64,000 bases of DNA from Spirosoma endbachense (GTDB lineage Bacteria; Bacteroidota; Bacteroidia; Cytophagales; Spirosomataceae). Numbering within the stretch: the first letter of the stretch is position 1; every line of letters begins with the position of its first letter. The position numbers and the translations under genes are program-made. The notes under the pieces are model-generated. The model had not been told where the DNA came from. It worked only from the letters and a program-made list of their open reading frames with translations, and did not search any database. The DNA is taken from contig NZ_CP045997.1 in the NCBI RefSeq assembly GCF_010233585.1, positions 6,277,001-6,341,000 on the forward strand, in the 5' to 3' direction. Below are positions 17,028 to 24,956 of this stretch, one piece after another.

Positions 17028-18140
17028 ATGAATAACAACATGAAACGACTAACCCTATTTTTAGCTACGTCCCTATTGATGATTGGGCAGGCATTCAGTC
17101 AAGGTTTATCATCTCAAACAAAACAGAAAACAGTGAAGTCAGACTATTTAACCTTCACCCTGAGCGATCAGGTTACCAAGCAAAACGTTCAATACAAAAA
17201 TCGATACGGTATTACCATTGCCGCTCATTTGTATACACCCAAAAATATGGATGCGGCTAAAAAGTACCCTGCCGTTGTCATTGGTACACCGTATGGTGGC
17301 GTTAAAGAGCAAGGGGCAGGCATCTATGCGCAAAACATGGCCGAACAGGGATTTATTGCCCTGGCGATTGATGAATCTTATAATGGGGAAAGTGGCGGAG
17401 AACCCAGACACGTTTCATCGCCGGATGTGTTCGTCGAAGATTTCAGTGCTGGTGTCGATTTTTTAGGCACCCGTCCCTTTGTTGATCGGGCCAAAATTGG
17501 CGCTATTGGTATTTGTGGCAGTGGTGGTTTTGCACTGAAAGCGGCTCAGATTGATCATCGGATTAAAGCAGTGGCGACTACCAGTATGTACGATATGAGC
17601 GGGGTTATGCGAAACGGATGGATGAATAGTATGACCGCCGAACAACGGAATACGACCCTTGACCAACTCGCCGAGCAGCGATGGAAAGACGTTGACAACG
17701 GTACACCCGAATTAACACTATCCTTCCCAGGCGAACCGGTAACTACTATACCAGCAGGCCTGGACCCAATTGCCAGTGAGTTCTTTGAGTACTATGGCAT
17801 GAAACGGGGACATCATCCGAATTCAATTGGTGCCTTTACCAAAACCAGCAGCCTGGCTTTTATGAACTTTCCCTTGCTGAACTATATTGAAACCATTTCA
17901 CCCCGACCTGTTTTATTTGTCATCGGTGAAAATGCCCATTCCCGCTATTTCAGTGAGGATGCCTACAAACAGGCGGCTGAGCCTAAAGAACTCTATATTG
18001 TTCCCAAAGCCCGGCACATTGATTTATACGATAGGACAGACATGATCCCTTTTGATAAACTCACTTCGTTCTTTACGAAGTATTTAAAGGACACCAAGCT
18101 GAAAGAAAAAGTCAGCCTGGTTGGCGGCACAAACAAGTAA
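17028..18140 (+). CDS. Secreted alpha/beta hydrolase
   Basis: About 370 residues from ATG 17028 (or 17040, MKRLTLFLATSLLMIGQAFS, a signal peptide). The alpha/beta-hydrolase core shows strand AVVIGTPYGGVKEQGAGIYA, NMAEQGFIALAIDESYNGES, the nucleophile elbow GAIGICGSGGFALKA (Ser in GxCGSGG), and a C-terminal acid/histidine region ELYIVPKARHIDLYD with the likely catalytic His. It resembles the dienelactone-hydrolase/DUF-type esterases; the substrate is unknown. It directly follows the cyclophilin-like lipoprotein and precedes the acetyltransferase (58 bases). Confidence 0.85.
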   Translation: MNNNMKRLTLFLATSLLMIGQAFSQGLSSQTKQKTVKSDYLTFTLSDQVTKQNVQYKNRYGITIAAHLYTPKNMDAAKKYPAVVIGTPYGGVKEQGAGIYAQNMAEQGFIALAIDESYNGESGGEPRHVSSPDVFVEDFSAGVDFLGTRPFVDRAKIGAIGICGSGGFALKAAQIDHRIKAVATTSMYDMSGVMRNGWMNSMTAEQRNTTLDQLAEQRWKDVDNGTPELTLSFPGEPVTTIPAGLDPIASEFFEYYGMKRGHHPNSIGAFTKTSSLAFMNFPLLNYIETISPRPVLFVIGENAHSRYFSEDAYKQAAEPKELYIVPKARHIDLYDRTDMIPFDKLTSFFTKYLKDTKLKEKVSLVGGTNK

Positions 18141-18198
18141 CTTGTTGGCTTAAGAGTTGTCAGAAAGCCGATAATAACAGATAGGCACCTATCCAAAG

Positions 18199-18792
18199 AT
18201 GATGAGAGAGGAATTGAATAAACTGCCAGCAGCTAGCACAGACATTTTCGAGCGGCTACGTGCGGGAGAGCTTTTACGAAAAGATGACCCAGCGTACAGC
18301 AGATTTGCTGAAGTGGTTTCGCGTGCGATCCGGTTATGTGTCCAGATGAATGCCACAGCTACCGACGTTGATCAGGTACGGAATCAGTTGAGTAAAATTA
18401 TTGGTAGCCAGATCGATATATCAACAACGATCTTCCCACCCTTTTACACCAACTTTGGCCGGTCCATTTATATTGGCAAGCATGTGTTTATCAACCATGC
18501 CTGCTCTTTTTTGGATATTGGCGGCATCATTATTGAAGACGATGTACAGATCGGTCCCCGTGTCAATCTTACCTCGGAAAACCATCCATTAGATCCTGGT
18601 GATCGTCAAACACTGATTCCTAAGCCGGTTGTTATCAAACGCAATGCCTGGATTGGTGCCGGGGCGACAATACTTCCCGGCGTTACGGTTGGCGAAAATT
18701 CAATTGTGGCAGCCGGAGCCATAGTTAGTCGAGATGTCCCACCAAATACAATCGTAGGGGAGATTCCGGCCAAGGTCATTAAGTCACTTTGA
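18199..18792 (+). CDS. Maltose/galactoside O-acetyltransferase family protein
   Basis: 197 residues. An N-terminal Mac domain is followed by left-handed beta-helix hexapeptide repeats ([40 protein letters not shown] with the catalytic His in [24 protein letters not shown]). The end [20 protein letters not shown] is classic for LacA/Maa. The enzyme transfers acetyl from acetyl-CoA to sugar hydroxyls in the cytoplasm. It is the last gene of the AraC-linked cluster and is followed by a strong terminator hairpin. Confidence 0.92.
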   Translation: MMREELNKLPAASTDIFERLRAGELLRKDDPAYSRFAEVVSRAIRLCVQMNATATDVDQVRNQLSKIIGSQIDISTTIFPPFYTNFGRSIYIGKHVFINHACSFLDIGGIIIEDDVQIGPRVNLTSENHPLDPGDRQTLIPKPVVIKRNAWIGAGATILPGVTVGENSIVAAGAIVSRDVPPNTIVGEIPAKVIKSL

Positions 18793-18826
18793 AAACGAAA
18801 GGGATTTAGTTTCCGACCTTATTCTA

Positions 18827-18868
18827 ATACGTCCTTATTCGTCTGTGTTCTAACGAATAAGGATGTAT
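18827..18868 (+). terminator. Terminator after the acetyltransferase gene
   Basis: A stem of up to 16 base pairs (CCTTATTCGT with ACGAATAAGG at its core, extended outward by ATAC/GTAT) with a ten-base loop. It overlaps the beginning of repeat copy R2. Confidence 0.7.
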
Positions 18869-18950
18869 TCTCATTAAATGCTCCCACGTGAGACAAAATA
18901 ACAATACATACATCTGCTTCAAAAATTGGCATTGGGCAAGATGGAAAATC
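18866..18950 (+). repeat. Dispersed ~70-base imperfect palindrome, copy R2
   Basis: TATTCT, AAATGCTCCCA, GTGAGACAAAA, CATCTGCTTC and AATTGGCATTGGGC align with R1 and R3. AGGGCGTTAC follows a little further on (about 18951-18960), as if the end were duplicated or extended. It lies after the acetyltransferase terminator. The remaining bases to 19101 hold no recognised gene. Confidence 0.65.
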
Positions 18951-19101
18951 AGGGCGTTACATGAACATATTGGCAGGGCATCGTCTCAGGTGAAGTCGCG
19001 CCTTTCACACGTACTAAAATTTTTGTAACCCGCCCGGTTCAACACCTGTCTCATGAATTGTCAATTAATCAGCCTCACTCAAGACACGGTCTGTTTAGCC
19101 T

Positions 19102-20553
19102 ATGAAAACCTGTTTTCTATTTTTGGTCGGCTTAGGCACTCTTCTTCCTTTCAGGGGATACCCACAAAACTTTTGGAATCTGGACTTCGAATATGGCCTC
19201 TACAAAGCCCAGCCTCGAATCTGGTCCATTGAAGGGGAAGGGGAAAACTATTCGGCTCAACTCGATAGTACAACCACGTATAGCGGACACAGAAGCTTAC
19301 ACCTGGTCTTGAAAAATGCGCAAGTCTTTTTGTTTGTACCCATTCCAGCTAAACTCATCGCGGGGAAAACGGTGACCCTGGAGGGATATGTAAAATTCGC
19401 TCAATCCGATTCGCTTCAGGCCCGTTTGCTGTTTCATAATCCCTCCACCAGTAGCCCAATTGCTTCCGAATCGATCATTTCAGCAGACAAGACCTGGAAA
19501 GTGGTTGCTCATCAGGCTTCATTTCCCGTCAATTATTCATCCGATCGGTTGTTGGTCGCACTCTCCGCTGAAGGTACTGGCGAGTACTGGATTGATGCAA
19601 TAAGCATTAAAATCGATGGACGCCAACAGGGTAACGGTGCCCCTGATTTTAAGGAACCTACCCGATCGGAACTACAAGCCTTGAACAAAAAAGCCATTCC
19701 GATCCAGTCAATTGACCCCCAGTCCCGAAGCAACGATTTGGCTCCGCTCAAGCGCTTAATTGGCCGTGCCCGAATCGTAGCCCTTGGCGAAAACTCTCAT
19801 GGTTCAGCCTCTATTTACCAATTGAAACTCCGCTTGGTGAAACACCTGGTAGAACAAGCTGGCTTTACCGTTTTTGCCTTGGAAATGCCCATGCTGGAAG
19901 CCGACCGGATCAATGACTACCTGCTCAATGGCAAGGGAACACGGCAGGAAGTAGCTAAAAATCTAAGCTACAAAAGTTGGCAGACTAAGGAGATGATGGC
20001 TATCATCCAATGGCTGTTCACCTACAATAAAACGGCTCGTCAAAAGGTCGAATTTCGGGGTTTTGACAGACCCATCCTTGCGGATAAAACCAAAAGTCGG
20101 GATGAACAGATGGCCAGGGCCATTGAAGGATTCTTAAGCACTTGCCAACCGGCTTGTAAAATCATTGTCTCGGCAGACAATACACACGTAACCAAATCCA
20201 GTGGCAAGATGGGCGATTTCCTACATCGTCACTACGGAAAGGATTATCTGGCCGTTGGCTTTACGTATGGTAGGGGTACTTATTCGGCTTACGGGCCGGA
20301 ACCGTATTATGAGGTTCATCCTCCTTACGTTGGCACCTACGAATATTTCTTTTCAAAAAGCGATTACCCCAATTTTTTGCTGGATCTAAGAACAACGGGT
20401 GCGATTCCGATCCTGAACCAGTCGGCCGGTTTTCGGTCCATCGGCTCAAGACCCCAGGAAACGACTCAGTTTGCAGAAATCAGGATAAAGAATCATTTTG
20501 ACCTAATCGTTTATCAGGCAGAATCGGTGCATACCACTTATTTGACCAAGTAA
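19102..20553 (+). CDS. Erythromycin esterase-like protein with N-terminal sandwich domain
   Basis: 483 residues. A signal peptide (ends FRGYPQN) and a carbohydrate-binding-like beta-sandwich fill about residues 22-170. The erythromycin-esterase (Ere) domain follows: RIVALGENSHGSASIYQLKL (the E.SHG motif), GFTVFALEMPMLEADRINDY, VEFRGFD, IIVSADNTHVTKSS, YLAVGFTYGRGTY. Ere proteins open macrolide lactones by hydrolysis, but most family members have unknown substrates. The export signal and extra N-terminal domain argue against a classical cytoplasmic resistance enzyme. It is a single-gene unit followed by repeat copy R3. Confidence 0.85.
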   Translation: MKTCFLFLVGLGTLLPFRGYPQNFWNLDFEYGLYKAQPRIWSIEGEGENYSAQLDSTTTYSGHRSLHLVLKNAQVFLFVPIPAKLIAGKTVTLEGYVKFAQSDSLQARLLFHNPSTSSPIASESIISADKTWKVVAHQASFPVNYSSDRLLVALSAEGTGEYWIDAISIKIDGRQQGNGAPDFKEPTRSELQALNKKAIPIQSIDPQSRSNDLAPLKRLIGRARIVALGENSHGSASIYQLKLRLVKHLVEQAGFTVFALEMPMLEADRINDYLLNGKGTRQEVAKNLSYKSWQTKEMMAIIQWLFTYNKTARQKVEFRGFDRPILADKTKSRDEQMARAIEGFLSTCQPACKIIVSADNTHVTKSSGKMGDFLHRHYGKDYLAVGFTYGRGTYSAYGPEPYYEVHPPYVGTYEYFFSKSDYPNFLLDLRTTGAIPILNQSAGFRSIGSRPQETTQFAEIRIKNHFDLIVYQAESVHTTYLTK

Positions 20554-20644
20554 CCCAATCAGCATGAGCTTGTTTTGAACTAATCACGACTTGGCCAGAA
20601 AGATTGATTACTCAATAGGATCCTGTAACTAGCAGCTACTTATT

Positions 20645-20716
20645 CTTAGAAATTGCTCCAATTTGAGACAAAGGTTTCATCTTCATGTGTCTGCTCAATA
20701 ATTGGGCGTTTTACAA
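20645..20716 (+). repeat. Dispersed ~70-base imperfect palindrome, copy R3
   Basis: TATTCT, AAATTGCTCCAA, TGAGACAAAGG, TTCATGTGTCTGCT and AATTGGGCGTTTTAC align with R1 at 15371. It lies about 90 bases downstream of the esterase-like gene on the same strand. The outer segments are partly complementary. Confidence 0.65.
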
Positions 20717-21177
20717 TACGGTAAATTAGGCGAAGAAAATGGTAGGCCAAATCGTGACTAACACAAGATGAAAACCTATTACCCCCTACAATCGACCGGT
20801 AAATGATTTCACCGTTCAACTGTTGATAAGATGCATTTTTGGATAATTCTTTGCACCTTAAAGCCCTTTAACCCATTCTGTTAAAAACTCGCAGAACTCA
20901 CTATGCCTGATTCGGAGCGGAATGTAATTCCGAGAGTTTGCGTACAATAACTTGTTGGGTGTTCATCCATAAAGTGTCTGTATTTCAGCGTTTCGGTCGA
21001 CAGGTTACAAGCCGATAAGGTCAGGTTTAGGCTTTCATTTCCAGATTTCGGTCGACAAGCCCAACACCCCGGCTGACCAGGTTCGGGTTTGCCAGTCAAC
21101 CTTACGCCGACAGCACAACTGCCCCGGTCAGACAGGTTGTTAGAAGGCGACCAATAGAAAATTTAACACGTAAGCAA
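20717..21177. other. Non-coding stretch with repeated CAGGTT/CGGTCGACA motifs
   Basis: No gene is supported. Between about 20945 and 21145 the sequence is built of repeating short motifs (CGGTCGACA twice; GACAGGTT, GTCAGGTT, GACCAGGTT, GACAGGTT) with GTTGGGTGTT and CCCAACACCCC as partial complements. It ends in GGTTGTTAGAAGGCGACC shortly before the gene at 21178. TTAGAAGGCGA also occurs at about 16472-16482, upstream of the lipoprotein gene. It resembles the variable structured ends of attC-like elements but no integrase gene is present. Confidence 0.4.
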
Positions 21178-21819
21178 GTGATTAAGAAATATTCTGTTTT
21201 GATATGCCTGGTCAATTCTGTGATTTTTATAGTAATAGCAACCTTAGTTTATCCTGGCGGCTCATTGCTTGATATAAATTCTACAGGGTTTGACTGGTCG
21301 AAAAATTTTTTTAGCAACTTGTTTGCAGCAATAGCGATAAATGGTTCAGAGAACCCGTCCAGAATTTGGGCACTCATTGGAATGACATTCCACTCGGTTG
21401 GTTATGGAGTTTTTTTTATCAATATGGCAAAAAAGATTTCTGAAAGACACACTTGTACTATCTTAAAAATGATAGGCGCTGTCAACATACTATTTACTTC
21501 CTTAATCGCAACGCCCTTGCACGACATAATGGTAATCATATCGAGCACTTTGTTCTTGATTGGTTTATTTTATATTACTGTATATCTCCTAAAGACAAAG
21601 CTTCATTTGCTTAAATTTTCCTGTATCATTTGCTTATTGACTTTTTACTATACCTTATACTTATATGGTTCAGGCGATTGGGGATTATTGGCCCTAATGC
21701 AGAAGATTTCTTTCATCAGTTCAATGTTATTAGTTTTAGGACTGGAGTATTTTACCAAACAGAACGACTTTGAGCAACTTAAACCAGGCGGACAAAAAAT
21801 GCAGGCAACGAACCGCTAA
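21178..21819 (+). CDS. Multi-pass membrane protein, possibly DUF998-like
   Basis: 213 residues from GTG 21178. Six hydrophobic segments are visible (for example SVLICLVNSVIFIVIATLVY, WALIGMTFHSVGYGVFFINM, IMVIISSTLFLIGLFYITVY, FSCIICLLTFYYTLYLYGSG, ISFISSMLLVLGLEYF), so it is an inner-membrane protein. The gene is clearly richer in A and T than its neighbours, uses a GTG start and is bracketed by palindromic GTTAG...CGCTAAC-type elements, all signs of acquisition from elsewhere. The topology resembles DUF998-type proteins, but the function is unknown. Confidence 0.65.
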   Translation: MIKKYSVLICLVNSVIFIVIATLVYPGGSLLDINSTGFDWSKNFFSNLFAAIAINGSENPSRIWALIGMTFHSVGYGVFFINMAKKISERHTCTILKMIGAVNILFTSLIATPLHDIMVIISSTLFLIGLFYITVYLLKTKLHLLKFSCIICLLTFYYTLYLYGSGDWGLLALMQKISFISSMLLVLGLEYFTKQNDFEQLKPGGQKMQATNR

Positions 21820-21950
21820 CCCGGGTTTTGCATCAGATGGGCGGACACTATCCCCCGTTGCGGTGCAACCTTGAAGCATTGTGCTTCACTTCAAGTTCAG
21901 CTCTGGTTGACCGTTTTGTGCTCTGAAACCCGACCGCAAAGCCCGAAACC
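21816..21950 (+). repeat. Long structured palindrome overlapping the gene end (attC-like)
   Basis: CGCTAAC at the gene end runs into CGGGTTTTGC (21822-21831), which pairs with GCAAAGCCCG (21936-21945) with one G-T wobble. About 100 bases in between contain further inverted motifs (CTTGAAG...CTTCAAG around 21871-21898). The layout, a long fold beginning with GCTAAC right at a stop codon, resembles attC-type recombination sites or the trefoil palindromes of Bacteroidota. The identity is inference. Confidence 0.5.
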
Positions 21951-22040
21951 ATTGGGTGCGGCTATAAAAAGCGGGGAAGGTGTGTTTGTTGGGCTTCGTG
22001 TGACAAGTCGCACGTCCAAATAGGGTAAGCTTTGGGTTCG

Positions 22041-22133
22041 TTGGGCGGATTACGGTCGGCAGGCCAAATGCCTAAATGATTCGGTTCCAAGGCTTCAACG
22101 TCCAACTTCGCGTTGACAGAAGAAACCGCCCAA
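22041..22133 (+). repeat. Second long palindrome in the intergenic region
   Basis: TTGGGCGG (22041-22048) pairs perfectly with CCGCCCAA (22126-22133) around about 77 bases, which include GGTCGGCAGGCC and CAACG...CGTTG (22098-22115). It follows the first palindrome and leads into repeat copy R4. Confidence 0.45.
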
Positions 22134-22195
22134 GGTTGCGCCGATGGATCGTTCATGCGTCTGCTTCACAAAATGGGCGTTTCTTGCGATATTAC
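22126..22195 (+). repeat. Dispersed ~70-base palindrome, partial copy R4
   Basis: Its right half TTCATGCGTCTGCTTC and AAATGGGCGTTTC matches R1 to R3. The left half differs from theirs but begins with AAACCGCCCAA, which pairs with the TGGGCGTTT end. It is the fourth occurrence in the 15-22 kb stretch. Bases 22196-22356 hold nothing recognisable. Confidence 0.5.
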
Positions 22196-22356
22196 CTATC
22201 GTACTTTCCTAGGAAGCAAGAAATCAATTTCATGGAAAACGTGGGCTTTGAGGCAATCCAAATGCAGTTATAGGTAATCTTTTTCGCTCGTTCAGTAAGA
22301 ACGTACGAAAACTGATAATGCCGCTAAAGCCGTTTATAGCTCTCCCAGAGAATTCT

Positions 22357-22740
22357 CTATTGGAGAGCTATACATTCAACCGAAATTAAAATGCCAGCCG
22401 GAAAAGGCATCACCTGAGGTGTGCTACGTGCCGGGGGATTATCAGGGAAAAACTCAGTATACACTTTATTGATAACACTAAAATCATTATGTGCTACCAT
22501 AAAGATGGTCGTCTTCACCACTTTGCTTAAGTCGCTTCCCGCTTCTTCCAAAATAATTTTGATATTTTGAAAACATTGTCGGGTTTGATCCTCAAAATCA
22601 TCACTAACGACTTGGCCGGACCTACTATCTAAACCAGGCGTTCCAGATAAAAAAATAAATTTGTCCGCCAGCACTGCTTGGGGAAACACTTTGCTCATCT
22701 GTGGAGCTTTAGTCGTGTTAAAATTTCGCCTTTCTGCCAT
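22357..22740 (-). CDS. RidA/YjgF family protein
   Basis: 127 residues, a single RidA domain: YSKA-type region here APQMSKVFPQAVLADKFIFL, SGTPGLDSRSGQVVSDDFED, QTRQCFQNIKIILEEAGSDL, VVKTTIFMVAHNDFSVINKV, and the C-terminal NPPARSTPQVMPFPAGILIS with the conserved arginine in ARS. RidA hydrolyses reactive enamine/imine intermediates; subfamily members can have other roles. It is a lone minus-strand gene with no signal peptide. Confidence 0.9.
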   Translation of the reverse strand: MAERRNFNTTKAPQMSKVFPQAVLADKFIFLSGTPGLDSRSGQVVSDDFEDQTRQCFQNIKIILEEAGSDLSKVVKTTIFMVAHNDFSVINKVYTEFFPDNPPARSTPQVMPFPAGILISVECIALQ

Positions 22741-22961
22741 GTTTTTTGTGATTTGACCATCGAGGATTACCTCTAACTCGCTGATTGATACAGGTTGAAT
22801 ACTAAAATAGGCGACGCCTACTTTCTAAAATCTGAGCTGAGAGCAAATAATGACAGTCGTTTTTGTATTTTGGGAAGTAATGTAGGAAATGAATTAAGCT
22901 TGTTAACCAGCAAACGGCTTTTCCTATCTCAATTAACTGGATTAACGTTAGTATGATTCAG

Positions 22962-23383
22962 CTACTCGGCTAAGATTGCGTATAACTCCCGGTTAATATA
23001 ATAGTGGTTCCCGCTCACCGTCTTACGCTCCAACACCTCCAAGTCAACTAACTTGTTAAGATAATCACGGGCGGTATTCTCTGCATACGTGCGGTCTTGG
23101 GTTAGATGCCGCACTCGGGTAACCGGCTGCGTGAAGATCTTTTGAGTTAATTGATCCGGACGGCGAATATTCCCCTGGCTGGCGACTACCTCTAGAACAG
23201 CATCACGCGCTTGCAGAATACGATTGATCTTCTCGTAGGTCATCTGGGCCGTCTGAGCTACCGCCCGTAACATGTAAAGTAGCCACCGTTGCCAATCCCC
23301 TTGCTGGGAGACACCAGCCAAGGCACTATAATACTCATCTTTGTGCTCGACGATGTAGCGACTTAAGTAAAGTGAGATGGTCT
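22962..23383 (-). pseudogene. Fic-family protein, C-terminal remnant
   Basis: The reading frame gives LYLSRYIVEHKDEYYSALAG, then WQRWLLYMLRAVAQTAQMTY and a winged-helix C-terminus (RDYLNKLVDLEVLERKTVSG, ending YAILAE). This is the end of a Fic/DOC AMPylase-type protein after the catalytic HPFxxGNGR motif, which is absent. The frame stops at a TAG next to the IS3 left end (23378), and no Fic sequence was seen on the right side of the IS3 copy. The gene has lost its catalytic half, probably by IS-linked deletion. Confidence 0.78.
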
Positions 23384-23423
23384 AATTAATCGGCCCACTG
23401 GACTTGCTTAACTTCGCAAGACC

Positions 23424-23732
23424 ATGCAGCAAGCCAACAAACCCAAAACTCGGCGAAAATATGATGCCGACTTCAAAAACGAAGTCGTTAAAATGTTGGG
23501 CAGTGGCCAGACAGCGGCCTATATTTCCAAGGCTTTAGGCATTTCAGAGAATCTAATCTACCGCTGGAAAAACCAGAACCAAGGGGTAAAAAAAGCGAGT
23601 GGTGAACAAAATGAACTCGCCCTGGAAAATCAGCAACTTAAGGATCGAGTACGGCAATTGGAAACTGAGCGCGAGATATTAAAAAAAGCCCGCCGGGCGG
23701 CCCCGTTGAGCATTTTCAGCCGACAGACCTGA
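23424..23732 (+). CDS. IS3 transposase OrfA
   Basis: 102 residues with the HTH_Tnp_1 helix-turn-helix (RRKYDADFKNEVVKMLGSGQ, AAYISKALGISENLIYRWKN) and a leucine-zipper-like tail (ALENQQLKDRVRQLETEREI). Near its end is a run of seven A (23681-23687) before GCCCGCCGGGCGG, the usual site and hairpin for programmed -1 frameshifting into orfB. Reading in the -1 frame leads into OrfB-type sequence. Confidence 0.85.
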   Translation: MQQANKPKTRRKYDADFKNEVVKMLGSGQTAAYISKALGISENLIYRWKNQNQGVKKASGEQNELALENQQLKDRVRQLETEREILKKARRAAPLSIFSRQT

Positions 23733-24655
23733 CATTACACTATACGCTTATTCGTACGCTGGCCGATACGTTTACGATCGAAACACTCTGCTCTGTACTA
23801 GGCCTGAGTCGAACCGCTTACTATCGTTACCAGCGAGGAGATAGCTACAAACCAACGGTTGAAAAGGGCCACCGTGGCGCGGAAAGAAACAGCACTTGAT
23901 CGAACAGGTTTTCGCCGATCATAAGCGACGGTATGGGAGTCGACGAATTGTAGCTGAACTGAAAGAGCAAGGCCATAAAGTGGGACGACATCAGGTGCGG
24001 ACACTTATGAAACTAGCTGGTTTACAATCCATTCAGCCTAAGTCGTTTGTGCCCCGCACGACGGATAGTACCCATGAAAAAGGTTACTGGCTTAACCTAT
24101 TGTTAGATCAGCCCTTGCCTTTAGAGCCAGATATAGCTTGGGTCAGCGACATAACCTATTTGCCATTGGTTAACGGCAAATGGGCTTATTTGGGGAGTTG
24201 GATGGACCTGTTTTCTCGCAAAGTAGTCGGTTGGCGAGTAGATGACAATATGGAAGATGACCTGATCGTCATACCGCTGCGAAATGCGTTACAATCGCGT
24301 CAGCCATTCCCTGGTCTGATTACCCATTCGGATCGAGGAGGTCAATACGTATCGAGTGATTTGCATGAGCTAATCAATTTGTGGCATATTAGGCCCAGTA
24401 TGAGCCGGGCCGCCGATCCGTATGATAATGCCTTTGTAGAGTCATTTTGGATCGGACTGCCGAAGCAGCCGCCTAAAAGCGGAATTATTAGAGGGAGGAA
24501 TGTTCTTAAGTGTGGAGGATGCTCGAACCGAAATCTTCGAGTATATTGAAATGTACTACAATCGGGTGCGCAGGCATTCGTCGCTGGGCAACAAAAGCCC
24601 TGAACAGTTTGAGCAGGAATATTATACTAAACTTGCAAGTTCAGTGTGCCGCTAA
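23687..24655 (+). pseudogene. IS3 transposase OrfB, frameshifted twice
   Basis: The -1 frame reads LTLHYTLIRTLADTFTIETL and LGLSRTAYYRYQ, then shifts near 23870 (a GAAAAGGG run). The next frame has the rve integrase core DIAWVSDITYLPLVNGKWAY, SRKVVGWRVDD, ITHSDRGGQYVSSDLHEL and AADPYDNAFVESFW (DDE residues present). A further shift near 24450 moves the remaining C-terminus (RLKAELLEGGMFLSVEDART, YIEMYYNRVRRHSSLGNKSP) to another frame. The product cannot be made in one piece. Confidence 0.85.
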
Positions 24656-24664
24656 ACCGGACCA

Positions 24665-24956
24665 CCTCAGAGCCCGGCCACCGCAGTCGTGGACAATCAC
24701 ATGTGTGCATGAGCCAATTGGCGTACTCATGCGATGATCATTGCAGGTTAGACAAAAAATGGTAAGCAAAAATGTAACAGCTTAAGGTTATAAGGCCACA
24801 TTTGTTGCTTGCCAGAGATAGGAGATGCTGTAATCAGCTTAGAAGGCCGGAGTAATGAAAATTTGCCCTTTTGTTATTCTTCCAGCGCAAGCCCGGCAAC
24901 CGTACGCTAACCTGACATATATTTTGGTTAATTTTGGAGCTTATTACGAACAACAC
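24665..24956. other. Intergenic region before murB
   Basis: No gene is supported. A CATGAG/CTCATG hairpin lies at about 24707-24730. TAATTTTG at 24929-24936 matches the TAnnTTTG -7 consensus and would place transcription start about ten bases before the chosen murB start. Confidence 0.4.

Larger units (their letters stand above)
23378..24664 (+). mobile_element. IS3-family insertion sequence, decayed
   Basis: Terminal inverted repeats of about 26 bases start TGGTC: left TGGTCTAATTAATCGGCCCA and, on the complement, right TGGTCCGGTTTAGCGGCACA, followed in both by CTG.AC. The length of 1287 bp and the orfA/orfB layout are typical. The flanking triplets (AGA and CCT) differ, so no target duplication is seen. 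This fits a rearrangement after insertion and the lost half of the Fic gene. Confidence 0.85.

Noticed and set aside
19102..20553. Macrolide resistance gene
   Set aside because: The Ere domain is preceded by a signal peptide and an extra sandwich domain, unlike cytoplasmic resistance esterases.
20881..21099. Minus-strand 72-codon frame
   Set aside because: It lies in the repeated CAGGTT/CGGTCGACA block and looks like chance.
15371..22195. CRISPR array
   Set aside because: Repeats are 1.4-3.5 kb apart and imperfect, with genes between; there is no array and no cas gene.
20717..22195. True integron
   Set aside because: No integron integrase, no attI and R'/R'' motifs deviate from GTTRRRY; only an attC-like label is justified.
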